A program made the translations under genes and the position numbers. A stretch of DNA of 64,000 nucleotides from Mycolicibacter kumamotonensis (GTDB lineage: Bacteria > Actinomycetota > Actinomycetes > Mycobacteriales > Mycobacteriaceae): assembly GCF_002086285.1 (NCBI RefSeq), contig NZ_MVHU01000006.1:62001-126000 (forward strand), read 5' to 3'. The notes beneath the pieces are model-generated. The model saw nothing but the letters and a program-made list of their open reading frames with translations, was not told the origin of the DNA and did no database searches. Positions within the stretch are counted from its first letter, which is position 1. Every line of letters starts with the position of its first letter. Shown here piece after piece: positions 29,096 through 38,988 of the stretch.

Positions 29096-29632
29096 TCAGT
29101 GGTGTGAAAGTGTGCCGGCCGAGATCGGCACGGCCACGCGGATCGGGCCACCCTTCTTGAAGTCGAAGGTGAAGTCGTAGGTCAGCCCGTTGGAGATCGC
29201 CTTGTCCAGTGTCACCGTGGCCGCCGCGGTGCTGGCGTTGGAGACCTCGGGCAGCGCCTTGGAGGCGGGTGCGGTCGGCAGGTCCGGGCCGGCCGGGGCG
29301 CTGACGACCAGGACGCCGCCGGCGGGAACCGACTTGCCGCCGGTCACCGACACCTTGCCGACCGAGCTGGTGACCGCGGTGAGTTCATCACCGGTGTCCG
29401 TCGACTGATTGCTGGCGACGAACACCAGGTCCACCGTCTGGCCGGCCTCCAGCGCATCGCCGGTCTGCGCCGCCTGGATGCGCACGTCGCGCAGCGCCAG
29501 ATCACCCTCCGTGGCGGAGGCGCCGTTGACCGCGGGGGCCTGGTCGGCGGTCTGGGAGATCTGGCCGGTGCCGCACCCGGCGACTACCGCGGCGAAGGCC
29601 AACGCGGTGATGACCCTGTAGAACCGGTTCAC
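29096..29632 (-). CDS. lpqE: Lipoprotein LpqE
   Basis: A 178-aa exported lipoprotein; signal peptide NRFYRVITALAFAAVVAGC with lipobox Cys20. The mature part has a copper-chaperone/PCuAC-like beta-sandwich look (DLALRDVRIQAAQ; DLVFVASNQSTDTGDELTAVTS; VPAGGVLVVSAP), but no Met/His copper motif is seen. Equivalent to Rv3584 and, as there, upstream of radA. Divergent from carD across 258 bases. Confidence 0.87.
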   Translation of the reverse strand: MNRFYRVITALAFAAVVAGCGTGQISQTADQAPAVNGASATEGDLALRDVRIQAAQTGDALEAGQTVDLVFVASNQSTDTGDELTAVTSSVGKVSVTGGKSVPAGGVLVVSAPAGPDLPTAPASKALPEVSNASTAAATVTLDKAISNGLTYDFTFDFKKGGPIRVAVPISAGTLSHH

Positions 29633-29821
29633 TGAAGGCCTCCTGCTCGGCGCTGCGGTTGGTGACTATGCACTGTAGTAGCACGCTTACAGCGGCGGTA
29701 GCTCAGGGTTAGGCCTTGCCTCAGAGCGTGATCGAGCTCCCGGAACCGCGCCGCGGTGGCCCACGTCATGCACGGTTTATCGTTGCTGTCAAGCCCCCGA
29801 CCAGGGCTGCGATGCCCCTGA

Positions 29822-30379
<558 letters not shown>

Positions 30380-30396
30380 ACCGCCGGGGGTACTCG

Positions 30397-31062
30397 GTGG
30401 CAAGCACAGTAGCCGTGGTTCCGGCCGCAGGTTCGGGTGTGCGGCTGGGGGCTGGCGTCCCCAAGGCGTTCTTTCTGCTGGGCGAACAGACCCTGGTCGA
30501 GCGCGCCGTGGCGGGTCTGCGGGAATCCGGGGTGGTCGACCAGGTGGTGGTCGCGGTCCCACCGGATCGCACCGATGAGGCCAAGCTGATCCTCGGGCGG
30601 ACGGCCACCGTGGTCCCCGGCGGCGCGCACCGCGTCGACTCGGTCCGGCTTGCGTTGGAGAACGCCGGCGAGGCCGATTTCGTTTTGGTCCACGACGCCG
30701 CACGTCCGTTGACTCCGCCGGACTTGATTGTCCGGGTGGTCGAGGCGTTGCGCGACGGGCACCGCGCGGTGGTGCCCGCCCTGCCGGTCCCCGACACGAT
30801 CAAGGCGGTCGACGCCAACGGGGTGGTGCTGGGTACGCCCGAGCGCGCCGGTCTGCGGGCGGTGCAGACACCGCAGGGGTTCGCCGCCGATCTGTTGTTG
30901 CGGGCCTATCAGCAGGCCGGTGCGGCAGCACAGTTCACCGACGACGCCTCGATGGTCGAGCACATCGGCGGTCCGGTCCAGACCGTCGACGGCGACCCGC
31001 TGGCGTTCAAGATCACGACCAGGCTGGACGCGATGCTGGCCGAGGCGGTGATCAGCCGGTGA
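30397..31062 (+). CDS. ispD: 2-C-methyl-D-erythritol 4-phosphate cytidylyltransferase
   Basis: MEP-pathway enzyme that joins MEP to CTP. 221 aa, with the CTP-binding [18 protein letters not shown] loop, the [15 protein letters not shown] and [14 protein letters not shown] signatures and the QTPQGF segment. GTG start at 30397, 17 bases after carD. The stop overlaps the ispF GTG (GTGA), so the two MEP enzymes are coupled as in most mycobacteria. Confidence 0.96.
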   Translation: MASTVAVVPAAGSGVRLGAGVPKAFFLLGEQTLVERAVAGLRESGVVDQVVVAVPPDRTDEAKLILGRTATVVPGGAHRVDSVRLALENAGEADFVLVHDAARPLTPPDLIVRVVEALRDGHRAVVPALPVPDTIKAVDANGVVLGTPERAGLRAVQTPQGFAADLLLRAYQQAGAAAQFTDDASMVEHIGGPVQTVDGDPLAFKITTRLDAMLAEAVISR

Positions 31063-31535
31063 CCGCCCTGCCGCGGGTGGGACTCGGCACCGATGTGCAC
31101 CCGGTCGAGCCGGGCCGGCCCTGCTGGCTGCTGGGGTTGCTGTTTCCCGACGCCGACGGCTGTGCGGGGCACTCCGACGGTGACGTCGCCGTACACGCGC
31201 TGTGCGACGCGCTGCTGTCGGCGGCGGGGTTGGGGGACCTGGGCACGGTGTTCGGCGTCGACGATCCACGCTGGGCAGGAGTAACAGGTGCTGTGATGCT
31301 CGGCCACGTACGCGGCCTGCTGCGTGACAGCGGCTTCACCGTCGGCAACGCCGCGGTGCAGGTCATCGGGAACCGGCCGAAGGTGGGACCGCGCCGCGTC
31401 GAGGCGCAACAACTGCTGTCCGGGCTCGTGGGTGCACCGGTGTCGGTCTCCGCGACGACCACCGACGGGCTGGGACTGACCGGTCGGGGCGAGGGGCTGG
31501 CCGCCGTTGCTACCGCGCTGGTGGCACCCCTGTAG
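31059..31535 (+). CDS. ispF: 2-C-methyl-D-erythritol 2,4-cyclodiphosphate synthase
   Basis: MEP-pathway cyclase; 158 aa, trimeric zinc enzyme. Zinc ligands in [10 protein letters not shown] (Asp, His) and [17 protein letters not shown] (His), followed by the conserved LGDLGTVF region. The C-terminal [22 protein letters not shown] is typical of the family. In M. tuberculosis cysS follows directly; here a lineage-specific gene on the opposite strand sits between them, with 15 bases separating the converging stops. Confidence 0.95.
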   Translation: MTALPRVGLGTDVHPVEPGRPCWLLGLLFPDADGCAGHSDGDVAVHALCDALLSAAGLGDLGTVFGVDDPRWAGVTGAVMLGHVRGLLRDSGFTVGNAAVQVIGNRPKVGPRRVEAQQLLSGLVGAPVSVSATTTDGLGLTGRGEGLAAVATALVAPL

Positions 31536-31550
31536 TTCGCGCGGTGTGCG

Positions 31551-32414
31551 CTAGCACCAGCCGAAGATTCCGAGCACCCCGCAGGCGATGTCGCCACCGA
31601 CACTGGCACCCGCGCCGGCGAGGTCCCCAGTGGTGTCTAGTGCCACCCCGGGCACCTCGGAGGCAACACCGCTGGCGGCATCGGCGGCGGCTTGGCCGGC
31701 GGCCTCTGCCGCGGCACTGACAGCGTCGGTGGTCGCATCGGCCGTCAGCCCGGTGGTGTCGGCAAGTGCGCCGGTCAGAAGGTCAGGGTCGAGGACCGGG
31801 GTCAGGTCGAGGTTGGACAGGTCGGCGGCTACGGGCGCGGCCAGACCGAACGCGTCGGTCGCCGCGGCCGAACCGGCGAGGTCGGAAGCCGCGGCCGAAG
31901 CGGCGTCGGCGGCGTCCGCGCCGGTAGCCGGAGCAGCGCCGAGACTGCCCAGGCCGGACATCAGCAGTGGTGCGCCCATCATCGGCAGATACATCGCCAT
32001 CATCGGGGCCATCATCGCCATCGAGGTGCCCAGCGAGGCCCCGATCGAGTTCATCCCGCCCGCGGCGGCCGGAGCGGCCGCAGCAGCACCGCCGTCGTCG
32101 CCCGGGTGCGCCATCTCGTCCTCGGGCCGTGCCGTGCCGTCATGTGGGTTCGCCATGCCGTCCTGAGCCGGGTTCGCGGCACCGCCCGGGGCCGGGTTCG
32201 CGGCGCCACCGGGGGCGATCGCTGCGGCATCGGCCGGGTTTGCACCGCCGGGCTCGGTCGGCTGGACCGCGCCGGCCAGATTCGCCCCTGGCGCTGAATG
32301 TGTTGACACCTGTGAGCCCTGATCGGTGGGCTCGTCGGCGTACACCGTTGCGGAGGAGGCGATTGCGGCCACAGCCAGAAGCGTTCCCGAGGCTGCCGCC
32401 AGAAGTCTGGTCAC
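31551..32414 (-). CDS. Ala-rich secreted protein of unknown function
   Basis: Not a family I recognise. 287 aa from the GTG at 32414. A clear signal peptide (RLLAAASGTLLAVAAIASSATVYA, cleavage near residue 26) is followed by degenerate repeats of GGAANPA type (residues 56-108: PGGANPA, PGGAANPA twice, then QDGMANP and acidic variants). A Met-rich hydrophobic stretch lies at 129-159 (SMAMMAPMMAMYLPMMGAPLL) and resembles a membrane-seeking segment. The Ala/Asp-rich remainder ends in two cysteines, 278 and 287, the latter the last residue. The composition recalls PE/PPE- or Apa-like cell-surface proteins, but no motif of those is present. It lies antisense between ispF and cysS. Confidence 0.72.
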   Translation of the reverse strand: MTRLLAAASGTLLAVAAIASSATVYADEPTDQGSQVSTHSAPGANLAGAVQPTEPGGANPADAAAIAPGGAANPAPGGAANPAQDGMANPHDGTARPEDEMAHPGDDGGAAAAAPAAAGGMNSIGASLGTSMAMMAPMMAMYLPMMGAPLLMSGLGSLGAAPATGADAADAASAAASDLAGSAAATDAFGLAAPVAADLSNLDLTPVLDPDLLTGALADTTGLTADATTDAVSAAAEAAGQAAADAASGVASEVPGVALDTTGDLAGAGASVGGDIACGVLGIFGWC

Positions 32415-32564
32415 TTTGGCAATATATGCGACCGGTGCGCACCTGTCCACACATGTGGCAAGAGGTTTCCGTTCCTGGCAATTGCCTGTTAGAGCCGGGT
32501 TCGACGGTTGCTGAGCAGCGGCCGGGACGGCCGAGCCCGGCCCGCCCCGGTAAGCTGGCCCGTC

Positions 32565-33974
32565 GTGACCGATCGCCCCCGTCTGCGGCTGCACGACACG
32601 GCAACCGGCGCCGTTCGTGACTTCGTTCCGCTGCGGCCCGGCCACGCGTCGATTTACCTGTGCGGTGCGACCGTGCAGGCCCCGCCGCACATCGGCCACG
32701 TCCGCAGCGGTGTGGCTTTCGACGTGCTGCGCCGGTGGCTGACCGCGCGCGGCTACGACGTCGCCTTCGTGCGCAACGTGACCGACATCGACGACAAGAT
32801 CCTCACCAAGGCCGCCGCAGCCCGCCGGCCGTGGTGGGAGTGGGCCGCCACCCACGAGCGGGAGTTCACCGCCGCCTATGACGCGCTGGGCGTGCTGCCG
32901 CCGTCGGCCGAGCCGCGTGCGACCGGACACATCACCCAGATGGTCGAGCTGATCGATCGCCTGATCGCGTCCGGGCACGCCTACACCGGCAACGGCGACG
33001 TGTACTTCGACGTGCTCAGCTACCCCGAGTACGGCCAGTTGTCCGGCCACAAGATCGACGACGTGCACCAGGGGGAGGGGGTGGCCACCGGCAAACGTGA
33101 TCCGCGGGACTTCACGCTGTGGAAGGGCGTCAAACCCGGTGAACCCAGCTGGCCGACGCCGTGGGGACCCGGCCGTCCGGGCTGGCATCTGGAATGTTCG
33201 GCTATGGCCCGTGCCTACCTGGGCCCCGAGTTCGACATTCACTGTGGCGGAATGGATCTCATATTTCCTCACCACGAGAACGAGATCGCCCAGAGTCGTG
33301 CCGCCGGCGACGGGTTCGCCAACTACTGGCTGCACAACGGCTGGGTCACCCTCGGTGGCGAGAAGATGAGCAAGTCGCTGGGCAATGTGTTGTCGATGTC
33401 GGCGGTGCTGCAACGGGTCCGGCCCGCCGAACTGCGCTACTACCTGGGCAGCGCGCACTACCGTTCGATGCTGGAATTCTCCGAGACCGCCCTGCACGAC
33501 GCCGTCAACGCCTACGTCGGCATCGAGGACTTCCTGCACCGGGTCCGCTCTCGGGTGGGCGCGGTGATTCCCGGGGACTGGACGCCTCGTTTCGCCGCCG
33601 CGCTCGACGACGACCTGTCGGTGCCGATCGCGCTGGCCGAGGTGCACCGCACCCGTGCGGAAGGCAACCGGGCCCTCGACGCCGGCGATCACGAGGGTGC
33701 GCTGGCCGCCGCCGGCTCCATCCGGGCGATGATGGGCGTGCTGGGCTGTGATCCGCTCGACGAACGCTGGGAATCACGCGATGAGACGTCGGCGGCGCTC
33801 GCGGCGGTCGACGTGCTGGTGCGAGCGGAACTGCAACGCCGGGAAACCGCTCGTGCCGAACGGGATTGGCAGCTGGCCGACGAGATTCGCGGCAGGCTCA
33901 AAGACGCCGGCATCGACGTCACCGACACCGGTGACGGCCCTCAGTGGTCGCTGATCGTGGACGGGGCGAGCTAG
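32565..33974 (+). CDS. cysS: Cysteinyl-tRNA synthetase
   Basis: Class I synthetase charging tRNA-Cys; 469 aa. Zinc ligands appear as Cys33 (IYLCGATVQ), HLECSAM and the FPHHENE block. The HIGH-type motif is PHIGHVRSG and the KMSKS loop is [11 protein letters not shown]. The C-terminal DALR-like helical domain ends at WSLIVDGAS. The GTG at 32565 starts [15 protein letters not shown] and matches M. tuberculosis CysS1 (Rv3580c). The stop TAG is immediately followed by the GTG of the methyltransferase gene. Confidence 0.97.
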   Translation: MTDRPRLRLHDTATGAVRDFVPLRPGHASIYLCGATVQAPPHIGHVRSGVAFDVLRRWLTARGYDVAFVRNVTDIDDKILTKAAAARRPWWEWAATHEREFTAAYDALGVLPPSAEPRATGHITQMVELIDRLIASGHAYTGNGDVYFDVLSYPEYGQLSGHKIDDVHQGEGVATGKRDPRDFTLWKGVKPGEPSWPTPWGPGRPGWHLECSAMARAYLGPEFDIHCGGMDLIFPHHENEIAQSRAAGDGFANYWLHNGWVTLGGEKMSKSLGNVLSMSAVLQRVRPAELRYYLGSAHYRSMLEFSETALHDAVNAYVGIEDFLHRVRSRVGAVIPGDWTPRFAAALDDDLSVPIALAEVHRTRAEGNRALDAGDHEGALAAAGSIRAMMGVLGCDPLDERWESRDETSAALAAVDVLVRAELQRRETARAERDWQLADEIRGRLKDAGIDVTDTGDGPQWSLIVDGAS

Positions 33975-34916
33975 GTGGCCGGCAACTCCAAGCGCAAGGG
34001 CGCGGTGCGCAAGCCGGGGACCAAGAAGGGCCCGACGGTGGGCTCGGGCGGCCAGCGCCGCCGCGGCCTCGAGGGCCGTGGCGCCACGCCGCCGGCCCAC
34101 AAGCGGGAATACCACCCGGCGGCCAAAGCCGCCAAGCGCGCCGCCAAGCAGCGGGCCTACCGGGCCACCAAGCGCACCGACGACACCGAGACCGTGCTGG
34201 GTCGCAACCCGGTGCTGGAATGCCTGCGGGCCGGGATCCCGGCGACCGCGTTGTATGTGGCGCTCGGCGCCGAGGCCGACGAGCGCTTGACCGAATCAGT
34301 AACCCGGGCAGCAGATTCCGGGTTGCCGATTCTCGAGGTCCCGCGATCGGACCTGGACAAGATGACCACGAACGGCCTGCATCAGGGCATCGCTTTGCAG
34401 GTGCCGCCGTACAACTACGCCCACCCCGACGACCTGCTCGCCGCCGCGCGAGAAGACGTCGCGCCCGCGCTGCTGGTCGCCTTGGACAACATCTCCGATC
34501 CGCGCAACCTCGGCGCCATCGTGCGGTCGGTGGCCGCATTCGGCGGGCACGGCGTGCTCATCCCGCAGCGTCGCTCCGCCTCGGTCACCGCGGTGGCCTG
34601 GCGCACCAGTGCCGGTGCGGCAGCCCGCATCCCGGTGGCCCGCGCGCCCAACCTGACCCAGACCCTGAAGGGGTGGGCGGATCGGGGGCTGCAGGTGGTC
34701 GGTTTGGATGCCGGGGGCGACACCGTGGTCGACGAGTTGGACGGGACCGGTCCGATGGTGCTGGTCGTCGGGTCCGAGGGCAAGGGCCTGTCCCGGTTGG
34801 TGCGGCAGAACTGCGATGCGATCGTGTCGATTCCGATGGCCGGCCCCACCGAGTCGCTCAACGCCTCGGTGGCCGCCGGGGTGGTGCTGGCCGAGATCGC
34901 CCGTCAGCGACGGTGA
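33975..34916 (+). CDS. rlmB: 23S rRNA 2'-O-methyltransferase, SpoU/TrmH family (RlmB-type)
   Basis: A 313-aa SPOUT methyltransferase. A basic, disordered N-terminal extension ([21 protein letters not shown]; residues 1-75) precedes the L30e-like substrate domain ([15 protein letters not shown]) and the knotted SAM-binding domain. The latter has motifs [34 protein letters not shown] and [20 protein letters not shown]. Probably methylates a guanosine of 23S rRNA; the exact site is not deducible. The gene starts directly on the cysS stop. Corresponds to Rv3579c. Confidence 0.9.
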   Translation: MAGNSKRKGAVRKPGTKKGPTVGSGGQRRRGLEGRGATPPAHKREYHPAAKAAKRAAKQRAYRATKRTDDTETVLGRNPVLECLRAGIPATALYVALGAEADERLTESVTRAADSGLPILEVPRSDLDKMTTNGLHQGIALQVPPYNYAHPDDLLAAAREDVAPALLVALDNISDPRNLGAIVRSVAAFGGHGVLIPQRRSASVTAVAWRTSAGAAARIPVARAPNLTQTLKGWADRGLQVVGLDAGGDTVVDELDGTGPMVLVVGSEGKGLSRLVRQNCDAIVSIPMAGPTESLNASVAAGVVLAEIARQRR

Positions 34917-35890
34917 TCCGCCGCGCCGCGGAAAGTTCGCGCCGCCAGCAGACAGAGAATCGCATCAATCTGCGCAACTTTGTGCGACTCTGCGTCTGCT
35001 CGGCGCTACTGGCCGCACCGGCCGTCTCGGGCGCCCCGATAGCCCCGATAGCCGCCGGGCAACCGCAGAGCTTCGATCTGCAGGCGCATCGCGGCGGCCG
35101 CGGCGAGACCACCGAGGGATCGCTGCGCGGCTTCGCCAAGTCGATCGAATCAGGCGTCAGCACACTCGAATTGGACGTCGTCCTGACCCGTGAGGGCCAA
35201 CCGCTGGTCTGGCACGACCCGGTGATCGAGCCGTCCAAGTGCGCCGACACCGGTCCGACCGTTGCCGGCGACCCGCAGTACCCGTATGTGGGCAAGCGGG
35301 TGGCCGACCTCTCCTTGGTGCAGATCCACACCCTGGACTGCGGCCGACCACAGCCGGAGTTCCCCGATGCGGAAGTGGTGCCCGGCAACGTGATCGCGAC
35401 GCTGCCGCAGGTGTTCGCCCTGGCCGACTCGTATCACGCAGACGTGCGCTACAACATCGAGACCAAAGTCGATGCGCACGGTCCCCAGCAGATCGTCGAG
35501 GTGATCCTGGCGGCGGCGCGGACCGCCGGCAAGCTGGACGCCATCGAGATCCAGAGCTTCGACTGGCGCACCCTGTCGCTGGTGCGCGCCACCGAGCCGG
35601 CCATCCCCCTGGCCGCGCTGTGGGAACACGGACAGGATCCGATCGACGGTGCGGCAGCGGTCGGTGCCGACATCGTTTCCCCGGACTACGCGGTGGTGGA
35701 CCAGGCGTTCGTCGAGCGGGCACACCGGGCCGGGCTCAAGGTCATCCCGTGGACGGTCAACGACGCCGCTGCGATGCGCGAGCAGATCGCCTGCGGCGTA
35801 GACGGGCTCATCACCGATTACCCGGCAAGGCTGCGCACGATCATGGCCGAGCTGGGCATGCCGCTGCCGCCGGCCTACCGCCGAGGCTGA
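34913..35890 (+). CDS. Secreted glycerophosphodiester phosphodiesterase
   Basis: A 325-aa GDPD-family enzyme that splits glycerophosphodiesters (deacylated phospholipids) into glycerol 3-phosphate and an alcohol. The catalytic start [17 protein letters not shown] (His-Arg, Glu), [18 protein letters not shown] (metal-binding Glu/Asp and second His) and NIETK are intact; [11 protein letters not shown] closes the TIM barrel. A signal sequence ([18 protein letters not shown]) indicates export. The GTG at 34913 overlaps the methyltransferase stop by 4 bases; a GTG at 34982 would start right at the hydrophobic core. It is an extra gene relative to M. tuberculosis at this position. Confidence 0.88.
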   Translation: MIRRAAESSRRQQTENRINLRNFVRLCVCSALLAAPAVSGAPIAPIAAGQPQSFDLQAHRGGRGETTEGSLRGFAKSIESGVSTLELDVVLTREGQPLVWHDPVIEPSKCADTGPTVAGDPQYPYVGKRVADLSLVQIHTLDCGRPQPEFPDAEVVPGNVIATLPQVFALADSYHADVRYNIETKVDAHGPQQIVEVILAAARTAGKLDAIEIQSFDWRTLSLVRATEPAIPLAALWEHGQDPIDGAAAVGADIVSPDYAVVDQAFVERAHRAGLKVIPWTVNDAAAMREQIACGVDGLITDYPARLRTIMAELGMPLPPAYRRG

Positions 35891-35926
35891 TCCGGTGGCG
35901 GTGACCCGCCGCGCTTGCGATCACCG

Positions 35927-37195
35927 CTAGACGCCCAACAGCCGCGCACCCGCCCACAGCGCCAGCACCGCCGCCAGCAGGGTCGGCGGAACCGTGCACA
36001 ACCCCAGCCGGGTGTACTCGCCGACACTGGCCGGAACGTCATACCGGCGCAGCACCCGGCGCCACAGCAGGTTGGACAGCGAACCGGCATAGGTCAGATT
36101 GGGGCCGATGTTGACACCGATCAACACCGCCAGCACCGCCACCGGGCCGGCCGGCGCCACCAGCGACGCCAGCACCAGCGTCGCCGGCAGGTTATTGACC
36201 ACGTTGGCCAGCAGCGCGGCCACCGTCGCGACCGCCAGCAGCGCCACCAGCCCCGAACCCGCCGGCAGCACGGCGCTCATCCGATCGCCCAGACCGTTGT
36301 CGACGACCGCGCGCACCACCACCCCGAGGGCCAGCACGAACACCAGAAAACCCACGTTGGCGGACCGCAGGATGCCGGCCGGTGTGCTGCGCCGCAAAGC
36401 CAGGCCGCGCCCGGCCAGCATGGTGGCACCGGCGACGGCCGCCCACGCCGGAGCGACACCGAACGTCTCGGCGATCACGAACCCGGCCAGCGTCAGGCCG
36501 AGCACCACCAGCGCGAACACCGGCACCGGCGGCGGCGGTCCGGCCTGGTGGTGCTCTGGTGTGGCGTGCAGGTCGGCGCGGAAGAACCACCGGAAGATCA
36601 GGTAGACGACCGCGGTCGCGGCGAGCCACGGCGTTGCCATCAACGCGGTGAATCTCATGAAGGACAAGCCGGTTTCGTGGAATGCCAGCAGGTTGGTCAG
36701 GTTGGACACCGGCAGCAGCAGCGACGCCGTGTTGGCCAGGTGCGCGGTCGCGTAGGCGTGCGGACGCATCGGTGCGTGACGGCGGCGGGCCATCATCAAC
36801 ACCACCGGGGTCAGCAGCACCACCGTCGCGTCCAGGCTCAGCGCCGCGGTCAGGCAGGCCGCGATGACGAAGACCCGGCGCAACAGATGCTGGGGCGGCC
36901 CGACATCGGCGCGTGCCATCGCCGCGCCGGCGGCCTCGAACAAGCCCTCGTCGTCGCAGAGTTGCGCCAGCACCAGCACCGCACCCAGAAACGCGACGAC
37001 ACGCAGTAGGGCGGCGGCTTCGGCGGCGGCGTCGTGCACCGAGATCGCTCCGGCTGCAACCAGAATGGCCGCCGCCGGTACTGCGGCGAACACCTCTGGC
37101 CAGCCCCGCGGACGGGCCACCGCGAAGCCCAGCACCACGGCGAGCAGCAGCAGCGCAAGAGCCGGCTTCAGGTCCACGGGTCTTCGCGGCGCCAC
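35927..37195 (-). CDS. arsB2: ArsB/NhaD-family membrane transporter
   Basis: A 422-aa polytopic membrane protein of the ion-transporter superfamily that includes the arsenite/antimonite pump ArsB. About 10-12 hydrophobic helices are visible. Family signatures include LSLDATVVLLTPVVLMMA, the SNLTNLLAFHETG loop after a long helix, NVVNNLPATLVL and GVNIGPNLTYAGSLSNLLW. The role in arsenite efflux is inferred from homology; no arsR, arsC or arsA gene is adjacent. The GTG at 37195 gives a 28-base overlap with the upstream gene, and a GTG at 37177 is an alternative. Equivalent to Rv3578. Confidence 0.82.
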   Translation of the reverse strand: MAPRRPVDLKPALALLLLAVVLGFAVARPRGWPEVFAAVPAAAILVAAGAISVHDAAAEAAALLRVVAFLGAVLVLAQLCDDEGLFEAAGAAMARADVGPPQHLLRRVFVIAACLTAALSLDATVVLLTPVVLMMARRRHAPMRPHAYATAHLANTASLLLPVSNLTNLLAFHETGLSFMRFTALMATPWLAATAVVYLIFRWFFRADLHATPEHHQAGPPPPVPVFALVVLGLTLAGFVIAETFGVAPAWAAVAGATMLAGRGLALRRSTPAGILRSANVGFLVFVLALGVVVRAVVDNGLGDRMSAVLPAGSGLVALLAVATVAALLANVVNNLPATLVLASLVAPAGPVAVLAVLIGVNIGPNLTYAGSLSNLLWRRVLRRYDVPASVGEYTRLGLCTVPPTLLAAVLALWAGARLLGV

Positions 37196-38088
37196 ACCGT
37201 GGGCAGGTGCAGGGCGATCCCATCGGCCTCGGCTAGCTCGCTGAGAATCCGCATCGATACGTCCAGGTCATCCCCGGCATAGGGTAAGGCGCGCAACGGC
37301 TTTGACAGTGGCCGAAAGAAGTCGTCCCAGTGGGTCAACACCACCGTGCGCGCGCCTACCGCACGCACCGTCTCCGACCAGTAGTCGACCAGGTACTGGC
37401 GGGGTTGCAAGCCGAGTTGGCCCACGCCCAGGTACACGACCTCGGCGTGGTGGTCGGCCAAGGCCCCGGGAACGAACCCGGCGCTGCCGACGATCAGCAG
37501 TCGCCGGCCCGACGGGCGGTGGGCCACCACGGCCGACCACGCCTCACCGCATCGGTAGGCCCCCACCCGCACCGGGGGAACGACCGGGGCGCTGATGTGG
37601 CCCGGGAAGCGGTCCGGCGGGCAATGCCGCGACTCGACCAGCGTGACGTCGTAGGAACCCAACGTGATCGGCTGATCCGGCGTCGCGATGATCAGACGGT
37701 CTTCGGCCAACCCGTGGCCGCGTCCGACGTTGGCGGCCGATTCACCGCCGACCAGCATCGCGCCGGTGCGTTCGGCGACCAACGCCGAATCCAGCACGTG
37801 GTCGATGTGGGTGTGTACCGCCACGACCGCGGCCAGGTCCCGCACCCCGGCGCGCGCCAGGCAGCCGTCGACCCGGGCCGGCATCGGGGCCACCTTGCCG
37901 AATCGCAAGCGCGCCAGGCCAGGCCGGGAGAAATAGCCGTCGGTCAGCAGCGCCGACGATCCGTCGTCGATCAGCTGTGTCGACACACCGAGCCAGGTCA
38001 CCCGCAGCGGTGCGTCCGGCGCCGCGGCCGGGACGGTGAACCGGTGCGCATACTCGCCCAGGTCGGGGCGGCCGAGCTTGAGGCGCAT
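37168..38088 (-). CDS. Metallo-beta-lactamase-fold hydrolase (Rv3577-like)
   Basis: A 306-aa MBL-fold protein. The metal-binding HTHIDH motif lies in VVAVHTHIDHVLDSA, with further candidate ligands in VESRHCPPDRF and VVLTHWDDFFRPL. The fold begins with LRVTWLGVSTQLIDDGSSALLTDGYFSRPG. The substrate is unknown; UlaG-like and PQQ-B-like hydrolases share this outline. The ATG at 38088 starts the conserved MRLKLGRPDLGEYAHRF; upstream in-frame codons are shadows. It is placed between kstR and arsB2 on the same strand, 11 bases after kstR, so it may be expressed with kstR. Confidence 0.82.
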   Translation of the reverse strand: MRLKLGRPDLGEYAHRFTVPAAAPDAPLRVTWLGVSTQLIDDGSSALLTDGYFSRPGLARLRFGKVAPMPARVDGCLARAGVRDLAAVVAVHTHIDHVLDSALVAERTGAMLVGGESAANVGRGHGLAEDRLIIATPDQPITLGSYDVTLVESRHCPPDRFPGHISAPVVPPVRVGAYRCGEAWSAVVAHRPSGRRLLIVGSAGFVPGALADHHAEVVYLGVGQLGLQPRQYLVDYWSETVRAVGARTVVLTHWDDFFRPLSKPLRALPYAGDDLDVSMRILSELAEADGIALHLPTVWRREDPWT

Positions 38089-38099
38089 CGGGCAGCCGG

Positions 38100-38771
38100 T
38101 CAGACCTTGGGCTGGTCGTCGTCGCCGATCAGCAGCCGGACCGCCAGGTCCAGACGGGTGGTGAAGTCGGTGGCCGACGCTCGCCGGGTCAGCCAGGCGA
38201 GCAGGTTGGACAGCCACACGTCGGAGATCACCCGGGAGATGTGGTACTGCTCCTCGGTCGGCTCCCCGTCGCTCATGGCCCCGGCGAACATCGAGTCGAT
38301 CAGCTTCTGCACGTGGTCGACCTCACCGGCCGCCGACGCGTCGGCGAAGACGTACGCCCTGGTCATGGCTTCGGTGAGCAGCGGATTGCGCTGCATGGCT
38401 CGGTTGAGTTTGTTGACCACCAGGTTGAGCCGCTGATGCCGGGTCATTTCGGCGTAGGTGGCCGGATCGGTTTTGGTATCGACACGTGCGATCTCGCGGC
38501 CCATCGCCGAGACCAGCAGGTGGACCTTCGACGGGAAGTACCGGTACAGGGTGCCGACGGCCACGTCGGCCCGATCAGCAACCGCCCGCATCTGGACCGC
38601 GTCGTAGCCGCCTTTGGAGGCGATCGCCAGCGTCGCGTCCAGGATGCGCTTACGGCGTTCCCGCTGCGCTTCGGAGCCGAGGTCCGACTCGGTCAGCACA
38701 GCCACGCTGGTGACCTCGCGGGGCTGGGTGCCCGATCCGCGAGCTGGATTGCTGTCGGCTGGTGACGACAT
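38100..38771 (-). CDS. kstR: TetR-family cholesterol catabolism repressor KstR
   Basis: Represses the large regulon for sterol uptake and side-chain/upper-ring degradation; released by steroid-CoA intermediates (3-oxo-cholest-4-en-26-oyl-CoA in M. tuberculosis). 223 aa: the HTH domain is RRKRILDATLAIASKGGYDAVQMRAVADRADVAVGTLYRYFPSK, and the ligand-binding helices include AMQRNPLLTEAMTRAYVFADASAA. The ATG at 38771 has AAAGGAG 11 bases upstream and gives about 24 residues more than the M. tuberculosis annotation, whose start corresponds to VAVLTESDLGS. Divergent from fadE34 with a perfect KstR operator between them, implying autoregulation. Confidence 0.95.
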   Translation of the reverse strand: MSSPADSNPARGSGTQPREVTSVAVLTESDLGSEAQRERRKRILDATLAIASKGGYDAVQMRAVADRADVAVGTLYRYFPSKVHLLVSAMGREIARVDTKTDPATYAEMTRHQRLNLVVNKLNRAMQRNPLLTEAMTRAYVFADASAAGEVDHVQKLIDSMFAGAMSDGEPTEEQYHISRVISDVWLSNLLAWLTRRASATDFTTRLDLAVRLLIGDDDQPKV

Positions 38772-38910
38772 GTGGTGGGCAGCTCCTTTAGTCGGCCTAC
38801 TCGCGAGTAACGATACGCATCGCGTAGCTGATTCTCTCACTCCCAACACCGGCGGGATACTGCGTGTCCTGCCACAACGGTTCGACTTGACGCTCAGACG
38901 CTGGCACTAT

Positions 38911-38924
38911 TAGAACACGTTCTA
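38911..38924. promoter_or_regulatory. KstR operator in the kstR-fadE34 gap
   Basis: TAGAACACGTTCTA is a perfect 14-base palindrome and fits the published KstR consensus TnnAACnnGTTnnA at every fixed position. It lies 65 bases upstream of the fadE34 start and 140 bases upstream of kstR, so it could control both. Confidence 0.85.
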
Positions 38925-38988
38925 GTCAACCGGGTGGACTTCCTCGCTCGCCGAAGTTCAACACCGTTATAACCCCGAGGAGCCCAGC

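Noticed and set aside
29707..29714. GGTTAGGC in the lpqE-carD gap, resembling half of an IdeR iron box
   Set aside because: The other half of the 19-base palindrome does not match, and neither neighbouring gene is a typical iron-regulated gene.
33944..34912. Long open frame running through the methyltransferase gene in the frame of the GDPD
   Set aside because: High GC keeps alternate frames open; the sequence is Arg/Gly/Ala-rich without any domain, and the real GDPD begins at 34913.
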